Assembly (NCBI GenBank): GCA_936432065.2
Contig: OW386291.2
Coordinates: forward strand, 21,491,821-21,555,820
Reading direction: 5' to 3'
Source of the DNA: Rutpela maculata
Taxonomy: Eukaryota; Arthropoda; Insecta; Coleoptera; Cerambycidae
DNA length: 64,000 bases
Shown here: positions 11,240 to 20,704 of the stretch, piece after piece
Layout: each line of letters begins with the position of its first letter
How positions within the stretch are numbered: the first letter of the stretch is position 1
Notes under the pieces: model-generated
What the model saw: only the letters and a program-made list of their open reading frames with translations
Told to the model about the DNA's origin: nothing
The model's database searches: none
Program-made: the position numbers and the translations under genes

Positions 11240-11917
11240 AAAACCGCTGCCCAAGGAATCACTACTTCCACATCCAGATTTTTTGTCTAAGTCACTCAGA
11301 ACGAAAAAATTTTGTATGTGGAAATAATTGTTTATGGAAATAATATTTGAAATCCTCTACCCTAAAAACCCATATAACGATACCCCACATCGGTAGCGGT
11401 GTGGGGGTGGTGATAGGGGGTGGTAGTGGGGGTGGATGAAATAAAAAACATTTTGAGGTTTCTGGTTCTTGTACACACCCTAAATCACAATGTTTTTTCA
11501 TTCCCTTTAATAATGGGGTGGGGGTGGTAATGGGAGTGGCTAATGCCAAAATTTTTTTTGAGACCTCAGCTTCTCTTGTATATACTAAATACCAATTTTA
11601 TGGACTCTTACCTGCTTGATTTACCTATTTTCCCCAAATTGACCCCCCAACCCTTAGACGGAACAAGATGAAAATATAATCTAGTTCTAGATCTCGTTAA
11701 AGTACATATGTGTACCAAATTTCAAGTCAATATCTCAAACGGTTCCAGAGAAAACGTGCGCACAAAAAGTTACAGACAGTCAGACAGACCGAGAGACAGA
11801 AATTTTTTTTCGCTCAAACTTAAAATCTCGACGTTTCGTGACATTCTAAGCCTATTGAACAATAAAAAATTTTAAAAATGTTTTTGTCGTTACTATACTT
11901 CCACTGGATGTGGAAGT
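11240..11917 (+). repeat. HINE-like repeat, copy 1 (complete)
   Basis: This is the reference copy of a family present at least eight times. It starts AAAACCGCTGCCCAAGGAAT, has ACTTCCACATCCAG close to the start, and ends with a hairpin ACTTCCACTGGATGTGGAAG that contains the inverse of that motif. Inside are a G-rich segment (GGGGGTGGTGATAGGGGGTG), a C-rich segment and a GACA/GTCY-type microsatellite (ACAGACAGTCAGACAGACC). Subterminal inverted repeats, a 3' stem-loop and a GTCY microsatellite are the published features of Helentron-associated (HINE/DINE-1) elements. That class is inferred from structure, not homology. It is non-coding. Confidence 0.6.
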
Positions 11918-13215
11918 GAAATAATAACATTATTTCCAACTCTTTTAATACTAAATCTATCATTAAGTCTTATTACTTAACTAATTTAGAATGGGAACAT
12001 ACTCTTACTGATTAGTTTGTCACCAATTTCACGCTCATTTACAACGCATGTTGTGTTAGTTCAGCTACTATCTGCCAGATAGTGCCAAGTGTAGATAAAT
12101 ACTAATTAAAAATCTCTAGGAGTAATCTAAAATTTTAAACAAAAATTGTTGTCATTTATGTGCCATTTTAGGTGGAGAATTAAATTTATTTTATCCTAGC
12201 TGTGCCTAATTAGTGATTAATTATATAAATTATTTATAACGAGTAATTTTAAATACTTATTTAAATTTCAAATTGATATTATTGAATACCTACTGTGTTA
12301 AATGAGTATATTGACTATATAAATGTCTAAATATTATCTAATGGATGTTATTAATTGTATTAGAATATTAAGTAAATGTATTTTAAATGGTCAAACCTAT
12401 TTAACAACCAAATATTACCTGTAAAAAAATTATTAAGGATTCCCAGGAGAAAAGTTAAATGACCTCAAACCGTCCTTAAATACTACCTAAGAAAAATCAA
12501 ACAATTATTTTAAATTAAATTAACTTGTTCTATATTTTAGTAATGCGCGTAATTTGCTAATTTAAATCATGATGACTTTCATATTTAAACAAAACTTTTG
12601 GAAGTGATAATTTACAACTTAACCTTGATACATTTTGACGCGAGGAATAACTACATAAACGTTTAGCGTCTCAGACTCGCGGACACGTGGTTTCATTTGC
12701 TTAGGAGTTCATAAACTGTATCATTTTTATGTTGTCGTAAATAAATAAAATAGACTAATTTATTATTTATTTATTCTGTTCATATCAACTTAGGAAGTAA
12801 TAAATCAGGCAGTAGTTCTAGTTGGGGATTAAAATTTAATACAAGCTGCATCTCACGTAAATTGCAAAAGCCATTAAACGCGCAATGACTTTCTTGATTT
12901 GTTTTTACGATTTGTATGTAGGCAATAATGTTGTGACTGAGTATACTTTTAGATGTAGGAGTCAACTATCATTGCAGTCAGCAATTGGTTTAGTAACTAG
13001 TGTCTCACATGGTTTTTGTTTTCGTTTTCTTTCCCTTATGTTATATGGAGTATATAGGGAAAGTATTGTGATCGTGCAAAAATTCGATTTTAGGTTTTGA
13101 TGGATTTATACGTCTTCAGGTCCACTGAACTCAGAAAAGAGGTTTTTAAAAATTTTTGTTTTCGTCTATCTTCTGTGATCGTACTAGAGAATAAACCACT
13201 GGGTCGATTTTGCTC
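11918..13215. other. Unassigned AT-rich DNA
   Basis: No gene, RNA gene or element end could be supported. The two short open frames around 12780-13100 lie on opposite strands of the same segment and look non-coding. Confidence 0.5.
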
Positions 13216-15468
13216 AAAGGGTCTAGCCGTACTTCCATGGCGAAACTGCCCCCGATAGGAACCTTTATCGTAACCTATGTTATATTGTACAGGGCGCTAA
13301 TAGTAGTTGATCGAGTAGATATTAGCTTTATATCTTAGTTAATTGAGGAGCTATTTGAAAAAAAGTGTCCGGAGACGACTTTTTTTCAAAGCGATATATC
13401 TTAGTTAATTTTAAAGCTAGGAAAATAAAACTAAATGGCAGTGTTATGGTACACTTTACAGTTTATTTTATAGCATTTCCTATGGGCCAAGCCTAAATAA
13501 AAGTATTTAAAAAATGCAAAGAAAAATTTTGTCAATCGATTTCTATCAGATCTAATTGAATTACCACTTTGAAAAAAATATATAATAATTGTCTATGTCT
13601 TGCCTAACAGCATGCCAAGTTTCATTAAAATCCAAGAGGTGCAACATGTCGAAAATTTTTTTTAAGTAAGTGGACCACCTTAAACGACCACTATGTTGAC
13701 GCTTCTAATTTGCATTACATTTCATTAATCTTTGGAAAAGTTGCGTTTTAACAGCTCATAAAAAGTATAGCAACGGTTGGTAGTGTCAACTAGAATATTA
13801 CAATGTTTTTTTGATCTACTTTTATAGTGACTATAGTCAGTCTCAGTTAAGAATGCAGTTGTTTACGTTATGAGCGGAGCACAATTTACACAGGATATGG
13901 GAATTCCCAAGTAAGTGGAATCCCCCATGGCCGACTCAATCGAGTTGGTACATAAAATAAAAATTAACGGTTTAAATTGGCTTTTACTTGGCACTTTTCT
14001 TTTATACATTGAAATTGAAATAGATTGAAATTATTTAATTCATATTGCAACATATTTTATTTAGAGTAATAAAAGCTCATTATAGACGTAAATCCTCTAA
14101 AAATGTCAGTGTTATAAGAAATGGGTAAACCTACTACTTGCTTGTGCTCGATATCAGGCGAGCTGTTCTTGTCTCTGCCGTTCTGAACTGTACCTTTGAT
14201 GTCTCTCATATACCTGCATAAAAAGTGTACACAAATATCATAACCTCCGTGTAAGTGCATGACCACGTCGTCATGTCGGTGCACCTCACAGCGTACATAG
14301 CACCGCACATCGCACACTGAAATTAAAAAAACCATTGGATTTTAAATGAGAGTGGCCATATCGACGCCCCTCGCACATCGCACAATAGAATTAAATAGAA
14401 CCATGCTTTTAAATGAGAGTGATGAAATCAACAACTTAAGCTTCTCACATCGCACAGCGTTTAGCACAGGCGATACCGTATTTGTGAATCCTTATTTGTA
14501 ACAAAAGAGATAAATATAACTAGAGCAGTCTGATTTTAATGAAAATGGAAGGAAATAGCCGAACAATATATGAACAATTAGTACAATTTCTTTTGTATTA
14601 ATATTTACATCTATAATGAGCTTTCATTAATCTAAACAAAATATGCTGCAATATGAATGAAATAATTTCAATGTATTTATAAAAGAGCCAAATGCCAAAC
14701 AAAAGCCAATTTAAACCGTTAATTTTTATTTTATGTACCAACTGGCTTGAGTCGGCCATGGGGGATTCCACTTACTTGGGAATTCCCATATCCTGTGTAA
14801 ACTGTGCTTCGCTCATAACGAAAACAACTGCATTCTTAACTGAGACCGACTACAGTCACTATAAAAGTAGATCAAAAAAACATTGTAATAGGCTAGTTGA
14901 CACCACCATTGATATTGATATTATGAGCTGTCAAGACGCAACTTTTCCAAAGATTATTGAAATGTAATGCAAATTAAAAGCGTCAACATAGTGGTCGTAA
15001 GGTGGCGGTCCACTTACTTTAAATTTTTTTTCGACATGTTGCACCTCTTGGATTTTAATGAAACTTGGCATGCTGTTAGGCAAGACATAGGCAATTATTA
15101 TATATTTTTTTCAAAGTGGTAATTCAATTAGATCTGATAGAAATCGATTGACAAAATTTTTCCTTGCATTTTTTAAATACTTTTATTTAGGCTTGGCCCA
15201 TGGGAAATGCTATAAAATAAACTGTAAAGTGTACCATAACACTGCCATTTAGTTTTATTTTCCTAGCTTTAAAATTAACTAAGATATATCGCTTTGAAAA
15301 AAAGTCGTCTCCGGACACTTTTTTTCAAATAGCTTCTCAAATAACTAAGATATAAAGCTAATATCTACTCGATCAACTACTATTAGCGCCCTGTACAATA
15401 TAACATAGGTTACGATATAGGTTCCTATCGGGGGCAGTTTCGCCATGGAAGTACGGCTAGACCCTTTT
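13216..15468. mobile_element. 2.25-kb palindromic element with ~870-bp inverted arms
   Basis: The arm from 13216 (AAAGGGTCTAGCCGTACTTC) to about 14093 is repeated inverted at about 14603-15468 at high identity, with small indels. Landmarks mirrored in both arms include GGGAATTCCCAAGTAAGTGG, AGTGTCCGGAGACGAC and TAGTAGTTGATCGAGTAGAT. The spacer (about 14094-14602) is unique and holds two or three diverged direct repeats of a CGCACATCGCACA...TTTTAAATGAGAGTG unit. No transposase is recognisable. I could not settle a target duplication. Weak outward similarity (CGATTTT near 13206, inverted near 15476) suggests that the true ends lie slightly further out. Best read as a foldback-like or long-TIR non-autonomous DNA transposon of unknown superfamily. 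Confidence 0.75.
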
Positions 15469-15579
15469 GGAAGGTAAAATCGCAAAAAAAGACCTAATTC
15501 CAAGAATCGGTAAAAAAGTGAAAAATATTTTTTTCTGTAAAATGGACACATATTCTTGTGCGTGTGAATAACTCATTGT

Positions 15580-16240
15580 CCACTCAGACGAGGCTGCCTG
15601 CAGAAGTTCCTCGGGGGTGTATCCTCTTACCAGTCACATTCGCAATCTGTTCAACCTTTACATCTCCTCTTATCCCAACACCAACTTCCTTTTAATGCAG
15701 ACGATGTGGCTATATATGAAAACAGCTTCTTCACACAGACGACAGCTCATAAAATAAGGTACGTGACTACCTGACTGTTTCAGCTCATGGAAAGTACGGA
15801 TTAACGAACACAAAACTCAGACGATTACACTAAACAGAAGTTCACAAACATAGACTATTACAAAACTTAACAAACGGCAAAGACATTACAGAAAAAAACA
15901 CCATAAAATCTGAGTGGTTCCCTGGGCAAACATCTTTGCTTTGGTTATCATATAACATAATAATTAAGACCTATACAGGCCTAAGCAAATTGTATCCTTT
16001 GGTTAATAGGCCAAGCAATTTGTTATTTGATAACAAGCTCACACGTTACGAAGTTATATTCAGACCAATTCTTGCGGCTGCGTGGTCTGGAACGCAGCTT
16101 CTCACACTCAACTTTATGGAGTCCAGACCATACAGATTATGTTGCTCCGCTTATTAACCAATTCTAATAGATATATTAGCATTGAAGAGGCATAGGCTTA
16201 CACAAATACAAAGAACCAAAGACTACGTCGGAGAGATCTC
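15580..16240 (+). pseudogene. Jockey-clade reverse transcriptase remnant
   Basis: Scattered plus-strand frames recall the second half of a Jockey-type ORF2. One segment has NADDVAIYENSF (about 15697), recalling the YADD box and the residues after it. The longest open part (15936-16157) contains LSKLYPLVNRPSNLLFDNKL and EVIFRPILAAAWSG, matching the thumb-region pattern 'LYPLL.R.S.L...NKL..Y...IRPIL.YA...WG'. The frame changes repeatedly and contains stops, so this is old. The 5' part (endonuclease, early fingers) is absent. Confidence 0.6.
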
Positions 16241-16506
16241 TCATAAGTTTTTTCTCAGTCCACAAAACAGACTGTCGGACTTGACCAGAGACAACACGAG
16301 ACAGAAGTTACGACAGCACACCACACATGCACAAACTACTTCATGAAAAACTAGAAGTTTACCACATATGAGGGACTTAACACAAAACTGACACAGACAC
16401 ACCCTACCCCAGTAAACATCCCACTCATCAAACCATCCTACCTCAAACTCCCCCTGAAAAACTTCAGAATAAATAACTAAATGCTTCAAAACTTGCTTAC
16501 ACTAAA

Positions 16507-16589
16507 ATTTTCCTTTTTTTATTATATTAAGTTAAAGGCCAAGAAAAAAATGTTTTGGCCTTTAACTTAATACAATAAAAAAGGAAAAT
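16507..16589. repeat. Near-perfect 35-bp-arm hairpin
   Basis: Arm 16507-16542 and arm 16555-16589 are inverse of each other with one substitution and one 1-base length difference, around a 12-base loop. The stem core is TTAAGTTAAAGGCCAA / TTGGCCTTTAACTTAA. It lies between the Jockey remnant and the CR1-like element. Its origin is not evident; it could be a tiny foldback. Confidence 0.8.
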
Positions 16590-16859
16590 GTGTTTTTAAA
16601 ATTCGGGCTCCGAGGACTTGTTGGAATTTCGGTAAGCCGGTTTTAAACCAAAAAACTCAATTAGGGATCACGTGCGGAGCCGGAAACTTGGAATAATTAT
16701 AAAGGTGCCAAGATATTCGATATTCGTACGTCAGAGAGATCTCTCCCCACGTTATTAAATTTATTTTTATTTGTTTTAAATTTACTCTTTCCCAGGGCCA
16801 AAAAGTAGGTTCAAATGTAATTATTTGATCTAGTAGAATAAAAATATTTTATAAGAAAT

Positions 16860-18896
16860 ACAGTTTATTGAATTGAATGAACAGTGAGAGCAATTACAAT
16901 ACTACTATTAGAAATAATGCGCAAAATCAAAAAAAACTTTGGGCAAACCTAAAAAGCTGGGGAATAAGATGCAAGCCTAGCTATTCAGAAGTACCAAAAC
17001 ACCTGAACGATGCCAATATAGTTAATGAGTATTTTGTTAGCCTGGGACCCACCAGTCTTATAGATGATACTAATCAAACCTTAGAACATATAAATCCTCC
17101 CAACTCAAGTTTTCACTTTCAGCCCGTTAGTGTTGAAGACATTCAATCATTATTATTTAGGCAAAAAAAAAATTGCATGGGTGTTGATGATATCTCAGCA
17201 AAGATGTTACAAATCTCTAGTGAGGTATCATTGAAACCACTCACACATATAATAAACTATTCCTATGAAACAAGTATTGTTCCAGAGCTGTGGAAAACAT
17301 CTATAAGTCGCCCAGTGCCAAAAGTTGCTTCCCCCAAAGAAGTGACTGATTATAGAAACATTAGTCTACTTTGCGTACCACTAAAGTTAGCCGAGGGTGC
17401 TCTTTACAAGCAGTTAATAGAGTACTTAGACACTTATGGAATATTGCCTCCTCTTCAGTCAGGTTTTCGCAAAAACTTTAGCACTACTACTTCATTATTA
17501 GAAGTTACAGATGAATTTCTTAGAGCTCGAGATTCTAATGAAGTTGCAGTCTTGACACTGTTAGATATGTCTAAGGCATTTGACAGTGTCAATTTTGAGC
17601 TTCTCCTTAAAAAATTGAAGATATATGGGGTCAATGATGCCCTACTTCAGTGGTTCAGAAATTACCTTTTTCAAAGATACCAAATAACAAAATTAAGTGA
17701 TGGTGATCTATCGCAAAGTCTGGAATTACATGCTGGCGTACCACGAGGCTCAGTCTTGGGCCCCCTTCTCTTTAATTTATTCACAGCCGACCTACAATTT
17801 ACCCCACATCATGCAAAATTACACTTATATGCTGATGATATGCAATTATTCATTACACTTTCCACTAACAACATATGGCAGCAAGTTGAAAACTTGAATT
17901 TAGATCTCAATGACATCCTCAAATGGTCTCAAAATAATGGTCTTCTTATGAACCCCAATAAAAGTAAGGTTATATTACTAGGCTCGCAAGTCAAAATAAA
18001 TAATATAAGACAGCTTAATCCAAGGTTCTACCTTGGTGAGTCGCAGCTGGAAATGCAAGATACTGTAAAAAATTTGGGTATCCTATTTGATTCACAATTA
18101 TCTTTTAGTAGTCAGGTGTCAAAAATATGTAGGGCATCCTACTCGAGGCTGAGACATATGTATCAATTTAAGGACCTATTGCCTATATCGACTAAAATAA
18201 TGCTTATTGAGTCACTAATATTGTCGTTATTTAACTATGGGGACTGTATATACGGACCCCGTCTCAATGCAACTGATAAAAGAAGACTCCAAATCGTGCA
18301 AAACTGTTGTGTAAGATTTATTTGTAACATTCCTCTTAGGAATCATATATCTCCACATTATAAAGATATTAAAATGCTACAATTAGATGAACGTCGGTTT
18401 CTCCATTATGCCTGTCTAATTAAGAAAATAATTGAAACTCAAATGCCCAGCTACTTATATGATAAGATCGAATTTCGACAAAACGCTCACGACAGAACAA
18501 TACGAAACAATAATATCACTATACCCAAGCACAGTACTGCAGCGTTTCAAACATCATTCTCGTACTTAGTGTCATACGTGTATAATCAATTAACACCAGC
18601 CATGTTTCAGACAAGTTTTACATCGTTTAAAACGAATTTAAAAAATAAATTACTGTGTAATGATTTAACCTCCATTACATTAAACAAATTTTAGCATTGA
18701 ATTTGGACATTTTTGTATGTTCTTGTTTGTACTTATGTAATTCTTTTAAATTAATGACGCTATATGTTATATACTTCATGTTTTTAGGGTAAGGTTTATA
18801 TACCAGTTCTCTGTATCTTATCCATTTGTATGTTTGTAGCTTGTTTGTTATATATTTCATACAATAAATTATTATTATTATTATTATTATTATTAA
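16860..18896 (+). mobile_element. 5'-truncated CR1-group non-LTR retrotransposon
   Basis: The segment holds the reverse transcriptase half of an ORF2, a short 3' UTR and an (ATT)n tail (18867-18895) directly after an AATAAATT motif. Short tandem repeats instead of poly(A) at the 3' end are usual in the CR1/L2-like group. The endonuclease half is missing, so the insertion was 5'-truncated near 16860. No target duplication was confirmed. The assignment to the CR1 group, rather than Jockey, rests on HLYADDMQLF and the tail type. Confidence 0.75.
16877..18694 (+). CDS. Reverse transcriptase part of CR1-like ORF2 (5'-truncated, open)
   Basis: The uninterrupted frame has 605 codons. The N-terminus (KKLWANLKSWGI, DANIVNEYFVSL) matches the linker between endonuclease and RT, so the listed ATG is internal and not the true start. 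RT landmarks follow: PELWKTSISRPVPK (about 136), LLDMSKAFDSVNF (about 228), HAGVPRGSVLGPLLFN (about 285) and LHLYADDMQLF (about 315, catalytic YADD at 318-321). The thumb and C-terminal tail extend to residue 605. The VPR in place of the commoner VPQ is a conservative change. The open frame despite truncation suggests that the insertion is not very old. Truncated copies are not expected to move. Confidence 0.82.
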   Translation: MNSESNYNTTIRNNAQNQKKLWANLKSWGIRCKPSYSEVPKHLNDANIVNEYFVSLGPTSLIDDTNQTLEHINPPNSSFHFQPVSVEDIQSLLFRQKKNCMGVDDISAKMLQISSEVSLKPLTHIINYSYETSIVPELWKTSISRPVPKVASPKEVTDYRNISLLCVPLKLAEGALYKQLIEYLDTYGILPPLQSGFRKNFSTTTSLLEVTDEFLRARDSNEVAVLTLLDMSKAFDSVNFELLLKKLKIYGVNDALLQWFRNYLFQRYQITKLSDGDLSQSLELHAGVPRGSVLGPLLFNLFTADLQFTPHHAKLHLYADDMQLFITLSTNNIWQQVENLNLDLNDILKWSQNNGLLMNPNKSKVILLGSQVKINNIRQLNPRFYLGESQLEMQDTVKNLGILFDSQLSFSSQVSKICRASYSRLRHMYQFKDLLPISTKIMLIESLILSLFNYGDCIYGPRLNATDKRRLQIVQNCCVRFICNIPLRNHISPHYKDIKMLQLDERRFLHYACLIKKIIETQMPSYLYDKIEFRQNAHDRTIRNNNITIPKHSTAAFQTSFSYLVSYVYNQLTPAMFQTSFTSFKTNLKNKLLCNDLTSITLNKF

Positions 18897-19249
18897 ATTG
18901 TTTTAAGTTTTCCTAATTCCCTATTCGACAGCTACTTATAGACTAAATTCTTAAATTACTAAATTATTGTCCAAATAAAAGTACTTAAATAAATTGTCTT
19001 TTTTAAATATCTTTCGATTAACACATGATAAATGTTTATTTCAAATCATAAATTAAAATACCTTGTCTCTTGTCTATTACCAAGCTTGACTTTGGTTCTT
19101 GAGTTACACCATAATCCAAATTCAAAACTTCGAAATGTGGGAAAGGAGGATAATAGTATGAGCACTATTGTATGAGCACTATTGTGCGACAAGATCCAAT
19201 TGGCATTTTTTGGAGAGGGTGTAATTCAAAATAATTTCGTCGGTCTGCG
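18897..19249. other. Unassigned AT-rich DNA
   Basis: No gene or element end was recognised. A short tandem duplication of TATGAGCACTATTG lies near 19155-19183. Confidence 0.45.
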
Positions 19250-19897
19250 CTTACGATTACTCTGGAACCGTTTAACTCATTCACTGCCGACCAAATTTGT
19301 AGTGTCCATATCAGTGGCAGATATATGAACTTTTGAAATATTCCATATTATTTTTCTGTTATTTTTTTCTATTACAATGGCACACGTGGTGTGACGGCGG
19401 CCTCTAACGAAGAAAGTCGACGTGTGTGCCACCGGCACTCAACGTGTTAAGATATTGACATGAAATTGACACGTATGTATTTTAACGAGATCTGGACGAG
19501 ATTATATTTTGATCCTATTCCGTTGAAGGGTTGGGGAGTAAATTGGGGTAAATGGGTGTAAATAGCTAAATCAAGCATGAGTCCATAAAATTGGTATTTA
19601 GTATAAATACAAGAGAAGCTAAGGTCTCGAAAAATTTTTTGGCATTAGCCACCCCCATTACTACCTCCACCAATTATTGAAGGGGTTAAAAATAATAAAA
19701 TTGTGATTTAGTGTGTATACAAGAAGCAAAGGCCCCCACTACCATTCCCCTACTACCGATGTGGCATATCGTTTTATGGGTTTTTGGGATAGATGATTTC
19801 AAATATTATATTATTAAAGTTCCTTAAACAATTTTTTCTCATTGTGAGACTTGGATGGAAAGATGTGGAAGTAGTGATTCTTTGGGCAGCGGTTTTT
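19250..19897 (-). repeat. HINE-like repeat, copy 2 (3'-truncated, carries a MITE)
   Basis: This is the reverse orientation of the family at 11240-11917. The 5' end (inverse of AAAAACCGCTGCCCAAAG) lies at 19897. The copy runs to the CTCTGGAACCGTTT segment near 19260 and lacks the 3' hairpin. It is split at TTAA by a 171-bp piggyBac-like MITE. Confidence 0.75.
19276..19446. mobile_element. piggyBac-like MITE in TTAA
   Basis: TTAA flanks both sides (19272-19275 and 19447-19450). The interrupted repeat reads continuously across them (CTGGAACCGTTTAA | GATATTGACATGAAATT), so the insertion is clear. The ends CTCATTCACTGCCG and, inverted, CACGTTGAGTGCCG match at 10 of 14 positions. A TTAA duplication is diagnostic of the piggyBac superfamily. 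At 171 bp it is non-coding. Confidence 0.8.
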
Positions 19898-20034
19898 ACA
19901 AGGGCTTACTATATCAGTGTCGCAAAATGACATGTGCCACTTGACACTATTGATAATTCAATTAATCGCTATTCTCCTTTCCCGGCTAATATATAGGTAG
20001 GTACATGCCTTTGCCGCCCTATCCACTGGGTTAT

Positions 20035-20062
20035 TATACTCTTCGCTAAGACGAAGAGTATA
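20035..20062. repeat. Perfect 11-bp-stem hairpin
   Basis: TATACTCTTCG and CGAAGAGTATA flank a 6-base loop. It lies just beyond the 3' side of the Jockey element. A related GACGAAGAGTA string recurs at 26480. It may be the 3' stem-loop of a Helitron/HINE-like element, but no matching 5' end was found. Confidence 0.5.
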
Positions 20063-20704
20063 TTGCATTTGATCGGCACATTTCTAAAACCGGAAATATC
20101 GCTCGTAGAGAAAAAATTTTCATATCATTGTGCGCCAATATTCTTGGCTAAAGATGTCGGTCTCGGATGTCTGGGGCCGGGCAGGACTATTGCCCTTTAC
20201 CCCAGTACATCGCTGTAGACCGGGGACCAGCCTCGTGCAGGGCGGGCGAACTTACTTTACGTCGGCCCCACTCACAATTGTGAGCGGTGCAGACGATTTC
20301 GGTCCACCTCCCTGGGTCCTGACTCGTTGGACCTTGCTGGCTAAGGCCTCTTCTGGCGTTCTTCTTTCTTCGTCTTCTGCTCTTCGCCAGCTTGTTTGCC
20401 CCCCGGGGGGTAGTCATCGGTCTGTTGGGTGTTTTGGGTTTGTGGCGGGAGTGACTGCCGGTACACAAGGTGCCAAGAGGCATCCTGTCATCCGGATCAT
20501 CGGTAGGGTAAGGATGAGCTGTGTAGCTCGAGGAAGGGCAGACCTAACTGCTTTGGTAGCATTTTTGGTCTGCCCGGAGCTAGGGGGACTACAGGTACTG
20601 GACGGTTGTTTGTCCGGTACCCGCAGGGTCTTGGGTGGGTGGTTGGGTATCGTCATGTCTCTTCCGTGGGGGTGGATCGTCGGTTGGTGGTATGCTTCTC
20701 ATAC

